NCBI GenBank assembly: GCA_934661755.1
Contig: CAKUJM010000003.1
Span: 1-64,000 of the forward strand
Source: an uncultured Lentisphaeria bacterium
GTDB lineage: Bacteria > Verrucomicrobiota > Lentisphaeria > Oligosphaerales > Oligosphaeraceae
DNA length: 64,000 bases
Direction of reading: 5' to 3'
Part shown: positions 9,172 through 19,941 of the stretch, in pieces
Layout: each line of letters opens with the position of its first letter
How positions within the stretch are numbered: position 1 is the first letter of the stretch
Notes under the pieces: model-generated
Database searches by the model: none
What the model was told of the DNA's origin: nothing
The model's input: the letters and a program-made list of their open reading frames with translations, nothing else
Program-made: the position numbers and the translations under genes

Positions 9172-10272
9172 CTACACCAGTGCCTGCATTTGCTCCGACA
9201 GCGCCTCCATTTGCCGGACCAGTTCGAACTGGGTGCGGCAGCGGTCGAGATTGTGGTTTTCGCGGTGGGTCTTGAAATAGACGTCGCCTTCGAGATGGTC
9301 GGTCAGGAAGCGCAGTCCGGTCTCGAAGGTGAGCAGCCGTCCGGAAAATGGCAGCATCTGTCGTTCCTGGTCAGTCAGGAATGCGGAGGCCTCGGAGAGG
9401 TATCCATCCAGCAGCGCGCGGAAGAACTCCATCCGGAAGCGCACTTTTCCCAGGTCGCGTTCATCCTCGGCGGCATCTGAGGTGGAGGTGCGGATCTGGT
9501 CGCCAAAGTCGTAGAGGACGCTTCCGGGCATCACCGTATCCAGGTCGATCACGCAGACGCCCTGCCCGGTGACGTCATCCAGCATGACGTTGTTGATTTT
9601 GGTGTCGTTATGGGTCACCCGCAGCGGCAGCTGGCCATTGGCCAGCTTTGCGGTGACGATTCCGCATTCGTCCTCATGCGCCAGCGCGAAGGCGATTTCC
9701 TTTTGGCACTCCCTGGCGCGTCCCAGCTTGTCCGCCGCCAGGACCGCCTTGAATTTCTCCATCCGCCTTGGGGTGTTGTGGAAATCCCGGATGGTTTCCG
9801 CCAGCCGGTCGCCCGGCAGTTCGCGCAGCAGGTACTGGAATTTTCCGAAGGCCCGGCCGGCCTCGCGGCACTGGTCCGGCGAGGACACCACATCACAGGT
9901 ATGTGCGCCCTCGACGAAGGTGTAGCATCGCCAGCATCCGCCCGCATCATCGCGGATGTAATTTGCGCCCTGTCGCGACGGCACCAGCGTAAGCGTCGAG
10001 CGTGACAGGTCGTCGCTGCCGGCCTTGATTGCGGCGTCGCGCACAAATCCGGTCACCAGGCTGATGTTGTCCATGAGCGCCGCCACATCCGGGAAGATCG
10101 AGGTGTTGATGCGCTGGAGGATATAATGGATCTGGCGTCCGCCCTGGCAGACCCGCAGCCGGATGGTGTCGTTGATATGTCCCGATCCCCACGGTTCGGC
10201 AAAGAGCACTTCACCGCGCCAGTCGTATTGTGCCAGCACCGCCGACAGTTTTTCAAGCAATTCGCACTTCAT
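9172..10272 (-). CDS. nahK: N-acetylhexosamine 1-kinase-like phosphotransferase (NahK/APH fold)
   Basis: A 366-residue aminoglycoside-phosphotransferase-fold kinase. Diagnostic stretches are GSGHINDTIRL (glycine-rich loop), VTHNDTKINNVMLD (catalytic Asp and Asn), VIDLDTVMPG (metal-binding Asp) and LYDFGDQIR. The C-terminal part has LEGDVYFKTHRENHNLDRCR. These resemble bifidobacterial NahK, which phosphorylates GlcNAc/GalNAc at C1. The ATG at 10272 overlaps the stop of the nucleotidyltransferase gene (TAATG), and the open frame upstream of it is a shadow of that gene. A kinase making sugar-1-P next to a nucleotidyltransferase fits a salvage route to a nucleotide sugar. The exact sugar is inferred. 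Confidence 0.78.
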   Translation of the reverse strand: MKCELLEKLSAVLAQYDWRGEVLFAEPWGSGHINDTIRLRVCQGGRQIHYILQRINTSIFPDVAALMDNISLVTGFVRDAAIKAGSDDLSRSTLTLVPSRQGANYIRDDAGGCWRCYTFVEGAHTCDVVSSPDQCREAGRAFGKFQYLLRELPGDRLAETIRDFHNTPRRMEKFKAVLAADKLGRARECQKEIAFALAHEDECGIVTAKLANGQLPLRVTHNDTKINNVMLDDVTGQGVCVIDLDTVMPGSVLYDFGDQIRTSTSDAAEDERDLGKVRFRMEFFRALLDGYLSEASAFLTDQERQMLPFSGRLLTFETGLRFLTDHLEGDVYFKTHRENHNLDRCRTQFELVRQMEALSEQMQALV

Positions 10273-11183
10273 TATTCCCACAATGCCTCCGGATAGACGC
10301 CCTCGGCGGTCAAGGCGGCAATGCGCTCCCTGACGACTGCATGATCCTGCGGATAGGTCATGCCGAACCAATGTTCCGGCGTGGTGCGCAGATACGCCTT
10401 CCAGCCGTATTCGGCAATCAGCGAATTGACCGCAAACGGGATGTAGAACTCCTTCTTCAGCTGGCGGCCGTTTTCCTTGAGGAAGTTGATCAGCAGCTCC
10501 TCCAGTCGCGGGAAAATCGAATCCGGGAATCCCCACAGGTTCATTGAAGCGGGCTCAAGCCCGGTGAGCGGATGCCAGGCGCCGTCGTCATCCTGGTATT
10601 TGGCGCCGTCATGGCCATCCGGGACAATGCTGGTGCGCTCGACAATCCCGGTGAGCACGCCGTCGGCATCCGCCGAGCAGACGCCGCGGGAGACGGTGCC
10701 GTTCTCCGAAAGCGTGCGATTGAGCTGGAATGCCACCAGTGCGCAGGAATTGTCGGTATATTGCGGCGAATTGAAGTAGTCCGCCAGGATCGCAAACGAC
10801 CGCTGGCCGTAGAAGTCATCCGCATTGATAGCGGCGAATGGCCCGCGGACGGCATTGCGCGCGCACCAGATGGCGTGGCCGGTGCCCCATGGCTTGGTGC
10901 GTCCCGACGGCAAGGTGAATCCGCCCGGCAGTTCATCCAGCGACTGCACGACGAAGTCGATTTCCATTCGGCCGTCCAGGTTGGTGCCGAAATGTTCCCG
11001 CAGCGGCTCTTCAAGTTCCTTGCGGATGATGAACACCACCCGGCGGAATCCGGCCCTCCAGGCATCGAAAACCGAGTAATCCAGGATGAATTCCCCGGCC
11101 GGGCCGACCGGATCCATCTGCTTGATGCCGCCGTATCGGCTGCCCATTCCGGCAGCCAGGACCAAAAGCGTGGGTGATGTCAT
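10272..11183 (-). CDS. sugar-phosphate nucleotidyltransferase
   Basis: A 303-residue GT-A-like nucleotidyltransferase. The N-terminal signature is LLVLAAGMGSRYGGIKQM (nucleotide-binding LxAGxGxR). It is followed by PVGPAGEFILDYSV and WGTGHAIWCAR, the last resembling the GTA substrate loop of NDP-sugar pyrophosphorylases, and an INADDFYG metal-site motif. It should couple a sugar-1-phosphate with an NTP. It starts 4 bp after the carB stop and its end overlaps the kinase start, so it is in the same transcript. The frame is open upstream to 11309, but the homology and a sensible start begin at 11183. Confidence 0.85.
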   Translation of the reverse strand: MTSPTLLVLAAGMGSRYGGIKQMDPVGPAGEFILDYSVFDAWRAGFRRVVFIIRKELEEPLREHFGTNLDGRMEIDFVVQSLDELPGGFTLPSGRTKPWGTGHAIWCARNAVRGPFAAINADDFYGQRSFAILADYFNSPQYTDNSCALVAFQLNRTLSENGTVSRGVCSADADGVLTGIVERTSIVPDGHDGAKYQDDDGAWHPLTGLEPASMNLWGFPDSIFPRLEELLINFLKENGRQLKKEFYIPFAVNSLIAEYGWKAYLRTTPEHWFGMTYPQDHAVVRERIAALTAEGVYPEALWE

Positions 11184-11187
11184 GAGA

Positions 11188-14397
<3,210 letters not shown>

Positions 14398-14632
14398 CGA
14401 AACCCTCTCTTTGTAGGAAAATGATCCCCGGATGGCGCAAAAAAGCAAAGCGCGCCCTCGCGTCGTCCAAAGGGAAATGCAACTGCGCCCGTCCGGCTTT
14501 TACGGCCATGCAGGCGGAAACCCGTTTAATATACTCTGGCTTGCGTGGCGCGGCTCTCCACCCGGTCGGCAATTTTCATCCTGCTCCCGTGCCGCTCCCA
14601 TCCTCCCATCCTCCGCGCATTGGCACGACGGC

Positions 14633-17600
14633 TCATTGTGGCTGGTCACGCACGCCGCGGCCGTAGCAGAATTGCGCCATCGCCTCGATGGCCGCCGCCA
14701 GCGGGCTTTCCTCGCCGGTGTCGTCGCATTTCAAGTCATTGGCGGCGAAGGCCAATATCCAGTTCAGGCGATGTCTGGCCAGCATGTCGCTCGCCCTGGA
14801 GGGCTGCCGGATGCCGCCATCGCTGGCGATTTTCAGCGAAAAGCCGCCCAGAAGCGGCAATGGCAGGCAATGTGCAACCAGATACGCGGTGGCGATATTC
14901 GACAGCAATTGCCGGGCTTCGCCGCGGCTGCCACGCAGATGGACGCATTCGCTGGCGCTTTGGGCGCAGGGCTGGATGACGCTTTCCAGTTCCTGTTCGT
15001 CATCATCCCGGGCGGCGCAGAGCAAGAGGTGCTCCAGGAGCGGCATCACCAGCAGGCTGCTGTCCGGTTTGGCGGGCTGCTCAAGGTAGAGGCATTGGTG
15101 CAATCCGCTGCCTGGAATCCGGGCGATCTTGCCGGTGATGATCACATCGACGGACGCTTCCTCCTCCGGCAGCAGTTCCGGCATGACGACGTCAAAGGCC
15201 TGGCCCATCGTCTCGCAGAGCGGCGGCGGCAGGGCCGTCGGCACTCCATGGAGGGCAACCGTGCATTCCTCCTCGACGATGGCGGCGACGTCCCCGCATG
15301 GCAGGCAGTTTTGGGCCATCTCGTTGAAGATGAATTCGCCAAGCATGCCACGGGGGAGATTTCCGCGGGATTGTTCCGTCTGGCGCAGCGTCTCCAGGGC
15401 GGCGGCGCGGCCGCCGGCGGTGTGGTCGCCGCACTTCTCGATGGCATTGCCGATCCGGCGCCGCATCCATCCCTGTTCCCGTCCGTTGAGTTCCATCGGA
15501 TCGCAATCCTCGGGCATTTCCTCGTACCATTCCTCCTTGGGCAGGCCGATCGACGCAGTCAGGAACGGATCTGCCGGACGTTCAAGAAAGCAGGCAAGCG
15601 CCTTCAAGTCAATTTCGAGCCGCCGGCTGTCCCGGCAATGGGCAAGCGGTCCGCAAAGACGGGGCGGATCGGCCTGGTATGCCCCCATGGCCAGCGCGGT
15701 GAAACCGGCCGGGCTGGCGACGGCGGGCGGCGACGGCGGAATCTGCGCGATCTTCCATGAGGTCAGATCATACGAATAGGCATCGCCCAGCCTGGCCTCA
15801 TGCGGCGCGACCGCGAAGTTCTGCGGATCTGCGGAATTGAGCCGGTGGCGGATCGCCGTCAGCGGCTCCTGGCTGAAACGCCGCGCGTACTCATACAGCT
15901 CCGCGGCCGGGACCGCCATTGGCAGTTCCTCGCCCGTGGAGTCATCCATGCCATGGTAGAACACCATGAGGTTGCGGCGCGCCGAGAGAATCGCCTCCAG
16001 GAAGGTGTAGCGGTCCTCCCAGACGCTGGAGCAGGCGTATGGCGGCAGCCACGGGGTGCGCCGGCTGGCGTCGTCCCGCAGCTTCAGCACGAGATTGTAA
16101 TTGAGGCGGTCCTCCCTGCGGGGGAACGCCCCCTCGTCCATCCCCAGCAGCGCAATCACCTTGCAGGGGATGGACCGCATCGGCAGCAGCGAGCAGAAGG
16201 TGATGCGGCCATCCAGAAACGGTTCGTTGGGGGCCGGAGTGTCAAGCGCGGCGCTCATGAAGTCGTAGACGACCTCGAAGGGCAGTCGAAGCCCGGGGGT
16301 GCCGTCGCCTTCGGCGAGGCGGATATTGCGCCGCAGATCGTCAATGGTCCTGCCGAGCATGGCAAAATCGGCGGTTCCGATGGGGGCGTCGGCAAAGAAC
16401 TGTTCCCGCAGGGCATGCATCAGCTCGCACCATCGGTCGATGCCATTGACCGGTTCAAGGCGGATCTGGCGGGCAAAATCCGCCAGATTCCGGAAGATGT
16501 CGCATATTGCTCCAAGGATGCGCATATTTTCAGCTGATGGCGGGAATTGCACGGACGGCATTCCGTCATAGGCGCCATCGGGTTCCATCGCCAGATTCAG
16601 CAGCAGCCGGTCGAGGCCGTATTCCCAGGAGAAATCGCGGAAGGCCCCGCCTGGCAGGCGGCTGCGGCTGTCGGCATCTTCCCCCCATCGCACCTGCGCC
16701 CGGAACAGCCAGCGGCGGATGACCAGGGCGTCATTGGCGCTCAAGCCATAGCGCTGCCGCAGTGGATCGTAGTCCAGCAGCGCGAGGATGCGCGACAGTT
16801 CGAAGCGCGAACGATGCATCCCGAGGATGGTGAGGAAGACTTCGGCGGCAAGGTTGGCATTGCGGATCGAGCGGTCCGTAATGCAATACCGGTTCTTCAG
16901 CGGCCCGTTGTCGAACACCGCGCGGATCAGCGGCGCGAAGGTGGAAATGTCCGGCGCCATGACCACGATGTCATTCATGGCCAGCCGGTCTTCCGGCGAC
17001 TTGCCGCCATTGGCGTCGGCGATCAGCTTCAGCAGGCAGTCCTGCAGCGCCTCGATTTCGCGCACTGCATTGGCGCAGCTGTGGAAGGACAGCGAGCCGT
17101 CGGCGGCGGAAAAGACCCTGGACGGCTCGTCGCTGCAGCGCATCACGCAATCCTGTATTCCCTCCAGGATTGTCTTTGGCTCAAATGCCGGGGAAGGCAT
17201 CGCCTGTCCGCCAAGCTGGGCGCCGGTGATGGATTCGTCCACCAGCGCCTTGAAGAACTCCCGTCCCTGCAGTCCGAGATTCCCCAGCAGCGTATTGTTG
17301 ATCTCCGGCGCGGACTGTTTTTCCCGCAGCTCCTCCAATGACATCCGGCGATCCGCCGACTGGGTGCTCCAGTCCTCGAAGGATGGATTGAGATAGTAGA
17401 AATTGACGGGTGCGAACCCGGAATAGACCGCCAGGACCTTCACGAACACCGGCGGCATCGCGCTGATGCCGAAGACCGTCACCGGCGCAAGTTCCTCCGG
17501 GGGCGGGACGGCCCAGCCCTCCTGGCGGATGAATCTGACCATCAATTCCACCGGCGAGACCAATTTCCGTCCCTGGGAGTCATGGCACAGCGCCTGCCAG

Positions 17601-18115
17601 ATCTGTGCCTGCCATTGTCCGTCGTCGACCTGGCAGCTGTCCAGCAGCTCCGGCAAATAGGCGGAGTAGCTGAAATAAAGCCGGGATGCCTTCTGCGCAA
17701 GCTGGCTGGCGCGCAGCGGCGCGTCTTCGCCGCCCCCGATGTAGCTGCGCAACGGCGCAAGCTCGACCCTCTCCATGAAGGAGCGGTCCGTGAGCAGGCG
17801 GTATATGCGCCAGCGCATCACGTCTTCATTGAACAGCTCCGGGGCATATCCGGGCTCATTGCGGTAGAAGCGGCCGATGATGCCGCCGACCAGGCGGTTG
17901 ATGAACGGCGACTCGAAATTGGCCACGGCCTCGCCATGCTTGACCAGATATTGCTCCAGCCACGTCCACATTCCGCGGCTGGCCACCGTCACGTTCTCGG
18001 GAACCATGATGTTCCCCGACCGGTAGCGGGCAAGGTCCTTGCGTCGGTTGCACAAATACAGGCGGGCCAGGTCCTCCAGCCGATTTCCGGTATACAGGTT
18101 GAAATTTACGCGCAT
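14633..18115 (-). CDS. recC: exodeoxyribonuclease V gamma subunit (RecC)
   Basis: A 1160-residue RecC homologue. It opens with FNLYTGNRLEDLARLYL, the family N-terminal signature, followed by IMVPENVTVASRGMWTWLEQ. The helicase-like core has degenerate motifs, as expected for RecC (inactive helicase and nuclease folds), and contains IALLGMDEGAFPRRE. The length is close to the ~1120 residues of E. coli RecC. In RecBCD it recognises Chi and splits the duplex. recB and recD are not adjacent here: the next gene downstream is carB, and upstream lies an IS remnant. The partners must be elsewhere or lost. Confidence 0.9.
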   Translation of the reverse strand: MRVNFNLYTGNRLEDLARLYLCNRRKDLARYRSGNIMVPENVTVASRGMWTWLEQYLVKHGEAVANFESPFINRLVGGIIGRFYRNEPGYAPELFNEDVMRWRIYRLLTDRSFMERVELAPLRSYIGGGEDAPLRASQLAQKASRLYFSYSAYLPELLDSCQVDDGQWQAQIWQALCHDSQGRKLVSPVELMVRFIRQEGWAVPPPEELAPVTVFGISAMPPVFVKVLAVYSGFAPVNFYYLNPSFEDWSTQSADRRMSLEELREKQSAPEINNTLLGNLGLQGREFFKALVDESITGAQLGGQAMPSPAFEPKTILEGIQDCVMRCSDEPSRVFSAADGSLSFHSCANAVREIEALQDCLLKLIADANGGKSPEDRLAMNDIVVMAPDISTFAPLIRAVFDNGPLKNRYCITDRSIRNANLAAEVFLTILGMHRSRFELSRILALLDYDPLRQRYGLSANDALVIRRWLFRAQVRWGEDADSRSRLPGGAFRDFSWEYGLDRLLLNLAMEPDGAYDGMPSVQFPPSAENMRILGAICDIFRNLADFARQIRLEPVNGIDRWCELMHALREQFFADAPIGTADFAMLGRTIDDLRRNIRLAEGDGTPGLRLPFEVVYDFMSAALDTPAPNEPFLDGRITFCSLLPMRSIPCKVIALLGMDEGAFPRREDRLNYNLVLKLRDDASRRTPWLPPYACSSVWEDRYTFLEAILSARRNLMVFYHGMDDSTGEELPMAVPAAELYEYARRFSQEPLTAIRHRLNSADPQNFAVAPHEARLGDAYSYDLTSWKIAQIPPSPPAVASPAGFTALAMGAYQADPPRLCGPLAHCRDSRRLEIDLKALACFLERPADPFLTASIGLPKEEWYEEMPEDCDPMELNGREQGWMRRRIGNAIEKCGDHTAGGRAAALETLRQTEQSRGNLPRGMLGEFIFNEMAQNCLPCGDVAAIVEEECTVALHGVPTALPPPLCETMGQAFDVVMPELLPEEEASVDVIITGKIARIPGSGLHQCLYLEQPAKPDSSLLVMPLLEHLLLCAARDDDEQELESVIQPCAQSASECVHLRGSRGEARQLLSNIATAYLVAHCLPLPLLGGFSLKIASDGGIRQPSRASDMLARHRLNWILAFAANDLKCDDTGEESPLAAAIEAMAQFCYGRGVRDQPQ

Positions 18116-18218
18116 CTTGCCAAGTCCGTTGCCATGTTGCCTCTAGCAGGCGGTACGACGCCATAATATATGGCCTGGCCTGTGGCTGACGGGGAGGCTG
18201 CGGCGGTGCTGGCGGCAT

Positions 18219-18608
18219 TCACATGCCCTGCGCCATTTTCCGGATCACAATCCACGGATCATCGGCGTCCACCCAGCGTTCGTGGCGTGGCGACTCGTAT
18301 TCCATCACCGAGTTGGCGCCACCGCATTGCCCCGGCTCCACCAGCCGTCTAATCACATGCAGATACATCCGCATGCTTCCCGAAATGACGTCCTTCTTGT
18401 ACGGGCGTTCCTGGGAATACTCCCATTCCATTGTCTTCGAATCGCATCCAATGCCGTGTCGGGAGTCATGGTTTCCATAGTCGCGGATGCTTTCCCTTAC
18501 TTCGGCAATGCGTTTCCTTACAAATGAAAGACCCGTACCGACGGCGACGATGAACTTGTGGTGATGCTGGTAGAGCTGGTCTATGTTAGCCTTGCCGTAG
18601 AAGCCCCG
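18219..18608 (-). pseudogene. remnant of an IS4/IS1634-type transposase
   Basis: Read on the minus strand from about 18608, an open frame with no start codon at its head gives RGFYGKANIDQLYQHHHKF, then FVRKRIAEV, then WEYSQERPYKKDVISGSMRMYL. These are the consecutive motifs of the DDE catalytic domain and downstream part of IS1634-like transposases (R-G-F-Y, W-x-Y-x-Q-x-RPYK-x-D). The N-terminal two thirds are missing, and after MYLH the sequence diverges until the stop at 18219. The internal ATG at 18431 opens a 70-codon frame that is part of this remnant and not a separate gene. No terminal inverted repeats were identified. Confidence 0.65.
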
Positions 18609-18672
18609 AAAAAAACTGGGGATTACAGCGTCATCTCGTTACGCGTTGGCGGGAATCCAGGCCGCAGCACAG

Positions 18673-18710
18673 TTTTTTTTTTCGGGGGGGGCGGTGGAGC
18701 CCCCCCCCCC
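18673..18710. repeat. homopolymer cluster T10, G8 and C11
   Basis: A run of ten T is followed by eight G, an 8-nt spacer, and eleven C. The G and C runs can pair as a hairpin. It sits between the transposase remnant and the GH5 gene. Runs of this length are mutable and are also error-prone in assemblies. Confidence 0.8.
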
Positions 18711-18712
18711 TC

Positions 18713-18758
18713 AAGACGGTAAAGACTGCGGAGCAACCTCAATCCTTACCGTCTTTTT
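18713..18758. terminator. hairpin with T-run
   Basis: AAGACGGTAA (18713-18722) pairs with TTACCGTCTT (18746-18755), followed by three more T. As drawn it resembles a plus-strand intrinsic terminator. It also lies just past the 3' end of the minus-strand carbohydrate operon and may end it. Confidence 0.5.
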
Positions 18759-18799
18759 CGGGGGACTTTTCTCCCGCTGACCAGAGATTCCCAATCGTA

Positions 18800-19879
18800 T
18801 CACAAACGGATCTTCTGCAGAATCCGCAGCATTTCCGCATCGTACTTTTTTCCGTCGTAAGCAGAATTCTCAGCGTGATATGTCTTCCATTGCGTTACCC
18901 CGGAACGTCCGGATTCAAACAGGCCGAACATCCCCTCCAATGTCCACAGTGCGCAACCGATTTCATACTTCGCCATAATACCAATGAAATCATTCAGCCA
19001 CGCATAAAACACCGGCGCCGGGGTGGTACTGATGCAACCGAATTCCCCGCACATGACCGGAATCGAATATTTCTCGGAAAATTCCTTCCAATTACGGAAA
19101 TAGGCGTCCAGCGAGTCTGGATTCCATACGACTCCGGCGTCATTGCCGGGCATATACCCCGGAACCGTCATCGGCCATTGCGGCGGATTTTGACTCCATT
19201 CCATGCATTTATAGTGCGTCACCTCCTTCGGGAAATATCCACGGCATGACTGCATTGTATTGGGGATATCCGACAATTCGTCAAGTTCCATTTCTCCGCA
19301 GGCCCAGCCGTCAATCACGCAAAGCCGCTTTGCATCGAGGGCATGGATTGCCTCAACGGTCTCACGCATAAGCCGGCAATAGCTTTCACGCGGAAATACA
19401 TCTTTGGCGTGGCTCGGCTCATTCAGCAGATCAAAGGAAAGCCGTTCCGCCGGCACATCCATATAGCGTCTGGTGATTTCCTGCCACATTTCGCAGAATG
19501 CCCGGCGTTCTGTCTCGCAGCTGTTCAAGGCCATCCAGCTCATATTGTCGCCAGGTTCATCGTCATTGATGCAATAACCGGGTGCGCGATGGAAATTGAC
19601 ATTGACATGCAGCTTGTACGCAGCAGACCATTCGATTGCCTGATCAAGCAGTTTCAGCAAGCTGTCATCAAGTTTATAGCTGTTGTCCTTTACCAGGAGG
19701 CGATAGCTCAACGGCAGCCTCACGAAATCAAACCCCAGATCCGCTGCCGTGGAAAAGTCATCCTCAATGAAATATCCGCGACAGATCTTGCCGTCGAAAT
19801 ACCTGGAAGTCGGCGAACAGAACATCCCGTCCAGATTCACGCCCAATTTCCCGGAAAAATCAAATTGTTTCTGTACCAT
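18800..19879 (-). CDS. glycoside hydrolase family 5 (cellulase-like) enzyme
   Basis: A 359-residue (beta/alpha)8 glycosidase. LSFDLLNEPSH places the acid/base glutamate at E154 and PVMCGEFGC places the nucleophile at E279; VRLPLSYR and NVNFHRAPGY are typical GH5 strand ends. No signal peptide is visible, so it likely works on oligosaccharides inside the cell, or is exported by another route. The specificity (endoglucanase, mannanase or other) is not readable. An AAAGGAT ribosome-binding site lies 9 bp ahead. It is the last gene of the carbohydrate cluster, 62 bp downstream of the GH-A-fold gene, and its base composition is AT-richer than the flanking genes. Confidence 0.85.
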   Translation of the reverse strand: MVQKQFDFSGKLGVNLDGMFCSPTSRYFDGKICRGYFIEDDFSTAADLGFDFVRLPLSYRLLVKDNSYKLDDSLLKLLDQAIEWSAAYKLHVNVNFHRAPGYCINDDEPGDNMSWMALNSCETERRAFCEMWQEITRRYMDVPAERLSFDLLNEPSHAKDVFPRESYCRLMRETVEAIHALDAKRLCVIDGWACGEMELDELSDIPNTMQSCRGYFPKEVTHYKCMEWSQNPPQWPMTVPGYMPGNDAGVVWNPDSLDAYFRNWKEFSEKYSIPVMCGEFGCISTTPAPVFYAWLNDFIGIMAKYEIGCALWTLEGMFGLFESGRSGVTQWKTYHAENSAYDGKKYDAEMLRILQKIRL

Positions 19880-19941
19880 CTTGAAAAGATCCTTTCACTA
19901 TTTTCAAAGCCGCAATCTAATCAGACACCATCCCGGCCTGT

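Noticed and set aside
18219..18431. Independent 70-codon minus-strand gene
   Set aside because: The transposase motifs continue upstream of its ATG in the same frame, so it is part of a truncated transposase.
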